Assembly: GCF_021018895.1 (NCBI RefSeq)
Contig: NC_079387.1
Span: 7,055,583 to 7,119,582, forward strand
Direction of reading: 5' to 3'
Length of the DNA stretch: 64,000 bases
DNA from: Seriola aureovittata
Taxonomy: Eukaryota > Chordata > Actinopteri > Carangiformes > Carangidae
This document shows, one piece after another, positions 11,901 through 20,799 of the stretch (positions are counted from its first letter, which is position 1; each line of letters opens with the position of its first letter). The position numbers and the translations under genes were made by a program. Below the pieces are notes generated by a model that made no database searches, was not told the DNA's origin, and was given only the letters and a program-made list of their open reading frames with translations.

Positions 11901-14533
11901 TGACAGTAACACCAAAAATCTTTCATCCAGATACTTGAACTTTTTCTTTCCAAAATAAAAGCTGAAAATTCAGGCATGAAATCCTCCGTGTGGTGTCAGA
12001 AGCCGTCACCATTTTGCACGGATTACCGCCTCATCAGTTGCTTTTGTTCCTTTCTGTTCCCGGGGTTCTCAAAAACAGTGCAGACAGGCACTTCAGGTCA
12101 TTTCAGGTCCGACATCTTAAACCGTAATGTTTTGTAATCTGCCACCACCGTTCCCCTGAGGCTTACATTCCTGCAGTAAGCTAATGAAGAGCTATTAATC
12201 GCGTATAGTGAATTGGGACTGAGTTGCTCAGTCTCGGTGAGTAAAAACAGATTTGTAGGCAGCTCAGGTTCTGTGAATGACATATGAAAGTTGTTTCATA
12301 ACCTGCTTATGTCTGAATTTATTAGGGACCTGGCAACTTGTACTTTCAAAGCATTTGAGGATCAGAATAATTCGTGGACAGCTTGGACAGTGTTCTTCAT
12401 TATAATCCACATGTTTGATAAGCATAAATTTCAGATAATTACCTCAAGATCAGACAGACAAGACAAGACGGATAAGAGACATTCAGTTCTCTCACTGTTT
12501 GCATTGACACATTGGTCCGTGCACAAGCAGGAAAGTCCTCATTTCTAGTTTTTAAAAGGAATGAGTAGGTAAAAAAGTGAGATCTTTAAATAAAATCAGG
12601 ATAAATGAGAATGAAACACTGAATGAGATCCATCAAGCTGTTGTTGTTGTTGTTGTAGGTTCCTCCTGATCTGCAAAATGAGGTGTTGATGAGTCTGTTG
12701 GAGACAGATCCAGATGTGGTGGACTACCTTCTGAGGAGAAAGGCATCACAGTGAGTCTACACGATCACATTTCATGTGGTCTTGCGTCTCTCTTTTCCTT
12801 TTCTCTCTTTTTCATCTACATTTGTTTTCGCCCACAGGAGTCCTGACTTGTTGCCGTCAGAGGAGCCCTTCACCCTGAGCGAGCGCCGCTCCTCCAGTGA
12901 TTCCAACAAGGTGTCCAGTGGCGAGGTCTCTCCTTATGACAACAACTCCCCGGTCCTGAGTGAGCGGAGAGGAGAACCAGGGAGCCCAGGCAGCGAGCAG
13001 CTCTTCCGTGTCCCAGAGCAGTACACTCTGGTGGGGCAGGTGGCTGGCTGGAGCAGAGAGCCTGGATCAGCTGACACTTGGGGTACCAAAGGTGACACTC
13101 AGCGATTCATTTTATAGATTCTACTCTGAGGATGTGAATTCATACTAAGAACGTACATTTTCTCGGATCTGTTTTTTGGTTTTCGGTGTCTGTATTTTTT
13201 CTGGGTTGTATGTAAAAGAAATATGGACTCCATGTTCTTTTCTTTACTGTGAGACTGAGTCTGAGTCTTCCTTCAGACACTATATCAGAGGAGCATGCTA
13301 ACATATGGGGAACGTGGCACAGCACTCTAAAACCAGCACTCAAGGACCAACCATACACAGGTAAACTGTTTTCCCTCATTTCAGGTCCTAGCAGTTAATG
13401 AGGCAGAGCAGTATGTGCCTGACACCTGGCGCTGGTTGTTAACCATCAGACAGGAAGAAAAATGAAGCACCTTAACCTTCACAGTTTTGTCTGTGATTTC
13501 TGGTCATCAGAGACCAGGGTCCTGCTGGTTTTTATTTATATGTAGTCACTTAATTTTGTTTCTAATTTACACCTGTGGTGCCAGGTGAATGCATTCAACT
13601 CATTAACTCATTGGGAGGACAGAAAAACCTCCTGTCCTGTTGGTTTTTATTCATTTTTAAAATGATTTGATGTCTGCAAAAGTAACCAATTCTGCAGAAA
13701 ATTGTAGTTAAGTTTACCTTGTGTAGAAAAATTTTTAAAAAATGAAGAGTTATGTTTTTATTTGTCTTTATATTTACGATACAATAAGACCTGCTAAAAG
13801 TGTTGTTAATGAAACTTGTGTTTCAGCATTTCCTTGTATATTCTTATGCCAAGCACCTACTAGTGGTGTGTGCCCCTTGTTATTCATTAAACTCTAATCA
13901 CTAATTAATGCCACTGATGAAGTTGATGTTCTGCTTCTAGGTTCCCATGGCAACATGTCAGAAGGAAGCTCCCGCAGCTCACAGGAAGGTCTCGATGGAC
14001 TCCATGCCGATGGTAGGCATCAGGCAACGCTACAACGGACTCAGACAGCACCAGGCATCACTGAGTGCAGATCCCACCCCCCGGTCAGCAGAGTGTGCAC
14101 CAGCCCTCATGTAGGGACGGGACGACCACGGCTGCAGCTAAACATCAACCCCTCGGTGACATCGCACCTCAACAGCACGCAAGGCCTCCAGCGAGCAAGT
14201 GGACACGGAATTAATCCGAGCTCCAGACCTCAAGGCGGGGTGAACATTGCTGATGGTGGCCCTGCTACGCTTAATGACAGCCGCTTTCCACCCCCTTATA
14301 ACGCCCACCATCGACTGGCTAGTTCTCAAAGTTCGCCTCAGCTCGCAGCGGCTCAGCTGCCCCCTCTGCAGCATGGGAGGTCCAGTGCAACGCAGAGTAA
14401 CTCAGCCTCAACAACAGAGGCCCAAATGGTGCCGCAGAGCCCGGAGTGGCAGGACTGGCAGAGGGACCGGTGGCAGATCTGGCAACTGCTGTCCTCGGAC
14501 AATGCCGACACACTGCCTGAAACACTGGTCTGA
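2910..14533 (+). CDS. arhgap6: Rho GTPase-activating protein 6, 3' twelve coding exons (5' end outside window)
   Basis: This protein stimulates GTP hydrolysis by Rho-family GTPases and, from what is known of the family, acts on the actin cytoskeleton. The joined exons are 2910-2981, 5818-5966, 6128-6256, 6372-6567, 6668-6723, 8354-8504, 8591-8739, 11322-11501, 12659-12750, 12838-13091, 13277-13360 and 13941-14533. They encode 701 residues without an internal stop. Residues 1-24 are a Lys/Arg-rich linker and 75-117 a Ser/Thr-rich segment. Residues about 165-361 form the RhoGAP domain, with arginine finger R191 in GIFRVG, K228 in [12 protein letters not shown] and N319 in FGPNLL. The tail is low complexity and ends with [13 protein letters not shown] and ETLV. 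The match to mammalian ARHGAP6, from memory, runs across the whole length, including the very C-terminus. That separates it from its relative ARHGAP36. Mammalian ARHGAP6 is about 970 residues, so roughly 270 N-terminal residues lie upstream. All introns are GT-AG. Confidence 0.95.
2982..5817. other. arhgap6 intron
   Basis: A 2.8-kb GT-AG intron. I see no convincing exon, RNA gene or intact element. Short open frames on both strands lack splice support and similarity. Confidence 0.7.
5818..5966 (+). CDS. arhgap6: arhgap6 coding exon
   Basis: The acceptor cttacag is preceded by a long pyrimidine tract, and the donor is CAG|gtctgt. The exon encodes residues 25-74, including [11 protein letters not shown], which is conserved with the mammalian protein. 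The second half (Arg/Gln/Asp-rich) has diverged. Confidence 0.92.
6128..6256 (+). CDS. arhgap6: arhgap6 coding exon (Ser-rich segment)
   Basis: This is a 43-codon exon in phase 0 at both ends, with acceptor cctgcag and donor AGG|gtgaga. It encodes residues 75-117, including [17 protein letters not shown] and the basic end RARRR. It is the most strongly conserved non-catalytic block and rich in potential phosphorylation sites. Confidence 0.93.
6372..6567 (+). CDS. arhgap6: arhgap6 coding exon (start of RhoGAP domain)
   Basis: The acceptor is tccttcag and the donor is G|gtgagt. It encodes residues 118-182 plus the first base of G183, from [19 protein letters not shown] to [13 protein letters not shown]. 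The first RhoGAP helix begins near [11 protein letters not shown]. Confidence 0.95.
6668..6723 (+). CDS. arhgap6: arhgap6 coding exon (arginine finger)
   Basis: A 56-nt exon with acceptor cactcag and donor CAG|gtgagt. It encodes [19 protein letters not shown]191 in GIFR is the arginine finger expected to complete the Rho active site, so the exon is essential for catalysis. Confidence 0.96.
6724..8353. other. arhgap6 intron
   Basis: A 1.6-kb intron between the arginine-finger exon and the next RhoGAP exon. It has a short (CAG)n at 7559-7573 and nothing else recognised. Confidence 0.7.
8354..8504 (+). CDS. arhgap6: arhgap6 coding exon (RhoGAP core)
   Basis: The acceptor is tccttcag and the donor is T|gtaagc. 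It encodes residues 202-251, including [20 protein letters not shown], the second RhoGAP signature, with conserved K228. It ends in phase 1. Confidence 0.96.
8591..8739 (+). CDS. arhgap6: arhgap6 coding exon (RhoGAP core)
   Basis: The acceptor is gttgcag and the donor is GAG|gtgagc. It is separated from the previous exon by an intron of only 86 nt. It encodes [20 protein letters not shown] and the following helix, where the residues around [12 protein letters not shown] vary relative to mammals. Confidence 0.94.
8740..11321. other. arhgap6 intron carrying a transposon
   Basis: A 2.6-kb intron. Its only recognisable content is the Tc1-like element at 9405-9838. A GT-rich patch with short TGTGTG runs spans 10095-10270. 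Confidence 0.7.
9405..9838 (+). mobile_element. internally deleted Tc1-like DNA transposon
   Basis: The left end starts CACTATATGGCCAAAA just after a TA. The right end is its imperfect inverted copy (cttttagacatgcactg) followed by a TA, consistent with a TA target-site duplication. Inside, on the + strand, is decayed transposase sequence around 9560-9620: [11 protein letters not shown] then a stop, where Tc1 transposases have PDLNPIEHLW, and then a frame-shifted trace of ELERRLRA. The element is about 434 bp against about 1.2-1.6 kb for a full Tc1-like copy, so it is non-autonomous and dead. It is inserted in an arhgap6 intron. Confidence 0.8.
11322..11501 (+). CDS. arhgap6: arhgap6 coding exon (end of RhoGAP domain)
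   Basis: A 60-codon exon in phase 0, with acceptor ttactgtag and donor ATG|gtcagt. It encodes [19 protein letters not shown] with conserved N319, then the [12 protein letters not shown] helix. It is the best conserved exon in the window. Confidence 0.97.
11502..12658. other. arhgap6 intron
   Basis: A 1.16-kb intron with a (TCACC)4 run at about 11538-11556 and a (TTG)n run that forms the acceptor region at 12640-12655. No other feature is seen. Confidence 0.7.
12659..12750 (+). CDS. arhgap6: arhgap6 coding exon (post-GAP helix)
   Basis: The acceptor region is a TTG repeat ending in tag, not a classical pyrimidine tract. The donor is CA|gtgagt. It encodes [19 protein letters not shown] and YLLRRKAS, matching mammalian ARHGAP6. 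Confidence 0.95.
12838..13091 (+). CDS. arhgap6: arhgap6 coding exon (Ser-rich tail)
   Basis: The acceptor is cgcccacag and the donor is G|gtgaca. It encodes residues 392-476. The block [18 protein letters not shown] is conserved with mammals, while the flanks are divergent and shorter. The 3' border was chosen because it joins in phase to a conserved [10 protein letters not shown] block in the next exon. Reading through instead would reach a TAG stop at 13116-13118. Confidence 0.88.
13277..13360 (+). CDS. arhgap6: arhgap6 coding exon ([10 protein letters not shown] block)
   Basis: An 84-nt exon with acceptor tccttcag and donor G|gtaaac, phase 1 in and phase 1 out. It encodes [20 protein letters not shown], matching the [16 protein letters not shown] region of mammalian ARHGAP6. 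Confidence 0.9.
13361..13940. other. arhgap6 last intron
   Basis: A 580-nt AT-rich intron between the last two coding exons. No feature is recognised. Confidence 0.75.
13941..14533 (+). CDS. arhgap6: arhgap6 terminal coding exon
   Basis: The acceptor is tgcttctag and the stop is TGA at 14531-14533. It encodes residues 505-701. The [20 protein letters not shown] block, a PPPY motif at 14288-14299, and the end [17 protein letters not shown] followed by LPETLV correspond to the mammalian tail. The sequence between them is low complexity (Gln, Ser, Pro) and poorly conserved. Confidence 0.94.
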
Positions 14534-16300
14534 TCTCAGTCCGTGAACTCCAGCTTAATCTCTGTAGAGATTCTGATCTGCTGGCCAACCAATGGCACAG
14601 TCAACTCCTCCTATTGACAATCACCTCTGATCCTTTCGCTAACCTTCTGTGCTTCTCCTGCATCTTAGCGCCGTGGTGTTGTTGTTTACGTGTGCAGCTG
14701 CTGCCTTATACGGACTTTTACATCCAAGAGCCACTAGTATTTTTTGTTTTGTATGGATGTTTAAGAGTTGCTTCTGTTGCAAGCCCATATGTTTTGTCCA
14801 TAATGACTAATGAGTTGTGAGCATAGTAAAACATGCCCACCAGAAATACCTCAAAAAACACATTTTCTATTCTGAGAGTTAAATCTTCATATCTCATTTG
14901 AGAACAATAGGAAAGCACCATTTCTTTAGTTTATTATATTTTTATTTGATTATTTTTACTTTCTTTAAAATTTCAACCATAAGACACTAAGATGTACGCA
15001 TTAGTAATTGCTGCTAAATGTAGACTTTTTGTGTGCGTACTCTTGATGTAGTTCAGCCACATCTGTCTAAAAAGATCAAATGTTGAATAATTTTTCGTTG
15101 TCAGATGATGTTTGACTGTATATATACAACCTGTTGACAAACATACTTATACAATATATATGTAAATTGACATGTAAAGTATATAATTTGCCAATCTACC
15201 TAAAAGTAAGTCAGCCCTTTAACAGGCAGTCTAAATGTTGGTGTTTGTCAGACTGCTGTTTTCTGTTGTTAATATTGAATGTAAAATGCTTCACTTATGG
15301 AAGATGCTTAGACCTACTTATAAAGCACTCGACTGTAAGTTTGCTTCTATGTGCTCCTGCCACCTGCTGCACTGCAGGATCAATGTGCCAAAGTCTGTTT
15401 TTTTTTTTTTTTTTTTATGTTTTAACTTCAGGATATTTATCTTACAATTGTGTTCATTTCATCCAGTTGTTCATTTCGAAGGACACTCAATAGCTTGTGA
15501 CATTGTCAGGAATGTCATTGCCGCAGTATAGGAGTAAGGGGGCTCATTTTAAGACACACAAAGATTTCATCATCAGGTTGGTGTGAGGATCATATTTCCA
15601 TCTATTTATAAAATGACTAACTCAACAGTAATTAATTTATGTGAATGACATGACATTCATTTTCTTATACCTCTCATGCTAGACTGAATATTCCAGCTTG
15701 GTTTAGATTCATTACCTGTCTAAAAGGCTTGATGGATTTTTCTAGTTGTCATTAAAATTCATAAAAAATTGAATGCTCCAGCAGTGGTCAAACTGAGGTG
15801 CTTGAAAAAACAAAAAGTGTCCTCATCACTTCAAATGCAGTGTTGCAAATCCACATGGAAATATATTTCTGAATATGCCAACAACCAACCTGTCAAAATC
15901 CTCTCAAATGTCACAGTCAGGTGGGTATTTGCTGGCAAATATTTCAAATTTTCTCAAGTTATGGTGTAATATTTGCTCATTTGAAGCTACTTCAGCATTA
16001 AATCTGGAAACACACTGTATTTGATTCGACATGTCTGTCATTTGCTTGGCACTTGTAAATTACGTTGAGGAGAAAATGGAAAAGACTCACAAGTGCAAGA
16101 AGTGGACAGACTCTGGTAAGAGTTATGGCGCCATCTATTGTCAGATCATGTGCATTGGCATGCTGCTGCTTCCCACAGTTCAGTGTCTCCATGGCATCCA
16201 ACTGCGCTCAATGTAGAATCAAAGCTTCTGATTATAAGCACCTTCTGTGAAAATGTAAAAATCTGTGTGAGGAAATAAACGTGCCATAGGACTCCATGCA
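14534..16300 (+). other. arhgap6: probable arhgap6 3' UTR
   Basis: The sequence after the stop codon is AT-rich, with a T19 run at 15398-15416 and no long open frame. The first canonical AATAAA on this strand that I see is at 16274. The length is inferred, because shorter or longer ends are possible (ATTAAA occurs near 15751, 15997 and 16622). Confidence 0.55.
16274..16279 (+). terminator. candidate poly(A) signal for arhgap6
   Basis: An AATAAA hexamer about 1.74 kb after the stop codon. It is followed within 100 nt by a GT/T-rich stretch (16320-16360) that could serve as the downstream element. Confidence 0.45.
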
Positions 16301-19300
16301 TTACTCAAGGTTCATATTGTGAATTTTTTTGTATTACGTTGTTTTTTTCATTGAGTGTTGTAATATATAAATACAATATAACAATTTTTATTCATATGAA
16401 CAAGAAAAAAAAAAAAAAAAAGGAGCAAATAATCCTAATGGTCCTAGCTCTGTTTCCCCAAACCAAGACCGTGTTTGTCTTACTGACGTCAACTAAGAGA
16501 AACTTAGTGCTATGGTGTTTTTTTGTTGATATTTTGGTGGGGTTCACTGGGTCCAAGTTGTAATGGAATATCTGGTAATTGCTTTTGTACTGCGTGTCAT
16601 CATCAATATGCTACTGTGGAATTAAATATGATAAAGTTTACACCTGCTGTTGGAGTCAGTGCTTTATGATGATGGCAGTGTGCCATAAAATGTCAAATTA
16701 AAGTGATTATTAATTTAATTTATGTTTAAAAAACAAATAATTTATAGTTGTTTTTAGCCATTTCTCCCGTCTCCACACACAATCTCTGGAGCTCTGCAGT
16801 GACCATCTCTCTTACCAACGCCCTTCTACCCAGATTGCTCAGTTTGGCCAGAAAGAGTCCTGGTTGTTCCAGACTTTACAGTGAAAACACAGTATGTAGA
16901 TGTGTAGCCTCACTGTTATATTTATGTAAGGCCACAGAACACCATTGCTTTTTAAGTCGAAAGGTCACATGTTAGGTACTTTTTTAAGATCTCCAAAGAG
17001 CCCCAAATTACCACAAGTCCTGGGTGTGTCTGCCTGCAGTGCAAAGCTCCTGCAAACTAGCTTTTGGGAGAGCTGAGACATTTTTTGCTGGTGGGTGGCT
17101 TACCATTATTGTTTGTGTGGTGTGTGGTTACTGCAGTGTAATTTTTCCCCTTTAGTGGTCCACTCAAGGATTCACACAGCTCTCTCACTTTCTCTCTCAT
17201 CCACACAGGGAACGTTAACTAATCAGGTTTTGCTTTCATAAAAGATAAATTGAACATTACTTTTCACTGTATTTTTCATTATGCACTGAAGAGGTATTCT
17301 TCATTTTGAAAAATTTAAAGCTTTTTTGCAGTCAAACTCCATTTTCCATTTCACACTGAGGAGAAACACAAACTTGTATATTTCAAAGAACTGTTCAGGG
17401 CTGACTATCTGAGCTGCACTCATGGACACAAAGCACAGAATTTCTGTATGTGCGTCAAAGTAAAACATAGGTAGGAGATAGAGGGTTAAGAATCAGCAAT
17501 GACAGCTCCTCAACCAGTCAGCACAACAGTGACTAAAACAGCATGAGCCAGAAAGATGTCATCCTCACACCCTTTAACCCTGACGACAGTGTTTCTGCCT
17601 TTAGATCCAAGGACAAAGAAAAAAAAAGCAACTCTGAGCCACTCGACTGTAAATGTCAAAGTGAGGCATGAGCAGGCAATTTCAAAAACTTGATGGAGCG
17701 AGATACAGTAGTTGGGCTATTGTGCATAAACCCCTTATTACACCTGAAAAATACATGTCTGCAAACGTACTGGTGGAAAGAATAGAGGCAGCGATCTAGT
17801 GAGCAATGGAAAAATGTCAGACGGTCAGATGAGTCATCTCTCGAAAAGGCAGAAAAGTATATGCAGGGCTCTGGCCAAAGTGAGTCAATGAGTCTGGGCG
17901 GTTATTTCCCATGGAGATGATGTCTAACTGTTCTGTTAACAACTGAAGAGGAAAGGAGCGGGCTAATAAGTTATTGTGGTATTCATGTGTTGTCCAGGAT
18001 GGAAACACCACTATTTACTGGACCACCGAATGATTTGAAGTGTGAAGCTGATGCAAATAAGTCAGCAGATCTGAAGTCAGCTCAGCATTCATGGGAAATT
18101 ACCTAGATGTGCCTGAGGTGCATTTTCCATGACTGTCACAGAAACACTACATAATAAAGCTACTTGTGGATAAATGATGTCAGAGTCCTGCAGGGGAACA
18201 GCAGAAACAGCAATCCGAGGCCTCCTGTAATTGTTTTGGTGGTCCATGATTGCCTTATATGCTATTAACTCAATTAATGTTTGTGCTTTTTGTTGGTTTT
18301 TTTTGTTGTTTTTTTGGAGTATCATTTTAATTCCTTGAGCAACTGTCCTTAATTAAATTAGTCTGCGATGCTGTAAAAATTCATCTGGAATGTTAACAGC
18401 ACAAAAAAGATGTTTTGTATGTGATGTAATGTTCCAGTTACGCCCCTAGAGGCCAGTAAAGAGCCTTGAATAACTTTTTGAAGCCCATACACAATATTGA
18501 GATTCTGTATCTCTCAAAGCCAATTGAATAAATTCTTCTCCTTCTTCACTGTACATCTCCCAAATTGCAACTGATGATGAACAAAACTAGTTTTTGAAGG
18601 TGACAAATGGAGATAAGTAATGGAGAAAAAAAAAAAAAAAAGGAGCAACTGTGAGACTAATTGTTTAATAGTTTTGTGATGGAGAGGAGGAAAAGGGAAT
18701 GACCAAAAAAAGAGATTAAAAAGATTTCATAGCTTTTGGTTTCAATTCTCCTCAGCCCTGCCTGATAGCATATTAAATCACCTTACAGACCTCCACAGAA
18801 ATGGAATTAACTGCCAGCAGACTATTAGACGTATGGAAAAAGGTAATGGATGAGCATTTGGGAGAGTGGCACTGAGCGACGATGGGAGTGAACTAATAAT
18901 TAGAAATAGACACAATCTGCAACATGACCTCTTGCTTTCTCTGATTCCTCATAATGGACTTCAGTCAATTGAACCTGTCTTTCACTAGCAGCTATTTGAA
19001 AGTTCTGATCAACTCTGGAAACATTGGAAAGTAATTAGAATCTTTTTTTGCATCTCATAATAAGATAAACACACTTATTTGATCAATGAGATGAAACCTA
19101 AGATCTTCTCATTAGTGACATTTTTCTTCTTTTTCTCTTTTTATCAGCTACCTCTATTCACTTAGCTTTCACACTATTTAACTAAGGACATGCACTCCTA
19201 TTCCATCGTCCATCCCTCACAACACCAATTAAAGCTTTTGCCATGAACTGTGTGCCAGTGATGTTTGAAATGAGTATGTCATGTTCTGCTCAAGGAGGTT

Positions 19301-19776
19301 CTGATTAATTGTGATCAGTGAATGCATAGAGGCAGTTTGTTTCACTGTACACTGAGTGCGCTTCTTCTATTTTCTTTTGTCTTTTTGTTGGTTACTGGAA
19401 GCGAGCCTGATTTTAAATAGAATTTTGTGAACCATGACAACAAAACAAAGCTGCTTTATTTCAGTGGCTAATGACTTGGCCCAGAGTAATGTTATCCAGT
19501 TGGCCAAGCTAAAAGACAATTTGCCAGAAAAATACACATGCACAAATAGGTATGCATGAACTCATCTACACAGAGACACTTGTAATTGCCAGTACAAGAG
19601 TTCAGCCCCACTCCTGGAGGGAGTTAAGAATTCATGCATGGCAGTAAACAAAATGTGGATTTCAGTTTGTTTTATCACATTTCGAATGTGAGGCAGTGCA
19701 TGTTTTATGAGCACAACATTTTGAACAGTGCATGCACAATATTTTTCCTTTTTCCTACACATGCAGAAACACATGG
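16300..19776. other. intergenic sequence downstream of arhgap6
   Basis: AT-rich sequence with A-runs at about 16406-16422 and 18625-18641 and the Tc1 relic above. No gene is recognised. Confidence 0.6.
16755..16880 (-). mobile_element. Tc1-like transposase N-terminal fragment
   Basis: On the minus strand the fragment reads GTTRTLS and, after a frameshift, KLSNLGRRALVRE followed by TAELQ. This matches the N-terminal DNA-binding part of fish Tc1-like transposases (GRPAKLSxRxRRALVRE pattern). Deletions remove the GRPA motif and part of the linker. No inverted repeats are found nearby, so it is an isolated relic. Confidence 0.7.
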
Positions 19777-19808
19777 TCTCTCTCTCTCTCTCTCTCCATC
19801 TCTCTCTC

Positions 19809-19844
<36 letters not shown>
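19777..19844. repeat. compound (CT)n-(AC)n microsatellite
   Basis: A TCTCTC block (19777-19809, interrupted) is followed directly by about 17 AC units (19810-19844). Confidence 0.95.
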
Positions 19845-19848
<4 letters not shown>

Positions 19849-20549
19849 AAAGGAATTCGTACCCACAAGGTTCTCATTAGCAAGCACAGTTGGTTCATTC
19901 TCATGTGTTGACTCTAACGGTACAAAAACTGGCCTGAAGATAGAAATGTTAAGAAACAGAAAAGGTTCAGACCTGAATTAACACATCTGCAATTCATTGT
20001 TGAATAAATCACATCACTGCCTGAGAAAACAAAACACAAAAATCATCACATATTCACTACTATCCACTACACCCAACTACAGCACCTTGTCTCTCATACA
20101 TAGATTGATGACTATAGGTTTAGGTTTTTCCATTCTCAATCACATTTCACCTTAAAAGTTTGCATACCTCCACCACTACTGCACAGCCTTGTAAAAAGAT
20201 TTTTTAAAAAGTTCTGAATAACTGGATGTTTTTCGTAGCTCTGTGTCAAATGCAGGCTAATTCACTGTTGGTTTTGGGATTTCCATGGGATTTGTTGATA
20301 AGAAGAAAACATGAGATGGTGCCAGCCTTGAAGAATCCATTTAAACCATTTAAATTCTTGGGTCTGCACAAAAAGGCATCCCTTTTGTCCTTGGCCTGCA
20401 GCCTAACTTTCAACCTAATTTCATGGAAATCTGTAATCTACTGTAGTTTTTGAAATGTCCTACTATTTTACGGACCCTTATCTTCATTGGTTGACATAAT
20501 TTGTGTCAACAAAAGATTTCACTCATCCTTTGCTTCTGTTTGGATGCAG

Positions 20550-20682
20550 GATAACTGAGAAATCAGACGAACTGTCCCAAAATTCTGCCATTAATGAAAA
20601 ATTCCTGGTTAGACTCCACGTGTCCATTGACAGCAAAGTGCTGCTGCAGATGGAGAAGGCTCCAAAAGCCATAAAACTATGA
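20550..20682 (+). other. candidate orphan terminal exon
   Basis: An acceptor-like sequence (gcttctgtttggatgcag) precedes an open frame of about 44 codons. The frame begins ITEKSDELSQNSAINEKF and ends KAIKL before TGA at 20680-20682. An AATAAA follows at about 20785. The composition is purine-rich and codon-like, but the opposite strand is also open, no partner exon was found, and I do not recognise the peptide. It could be an lncRNA exon, a pseudogene piece or chance. Confidence 0.2.
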
Positions 20683-20799
20683 TTTAATGATGACAACATC
20701 ATGTTTTTCCAAAGTGCAGATGACTCAAGATGGCTGGGATGACAAATGTTACACAAATGTCACAACTTGGAAACTGATGGGAAAATAAAAACAGACAAC

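Noticed and set aside
13092..13118. Continuation of the 12838 exon to a stop at 13116-13118 as an alternative C-terminus
   Set aside because: A donor at 13092 joins in phase to the conserved [10 protein letters not shown] exon. Intron retention is possible but has no support from sequence.
14138..14588. Minus-strand and alternative + frames over the last arhgap6 exon
   Set aside because: Shadow frames of a GC-richer coding exon. The ARHGAP6 frame matches the known C-terminus.
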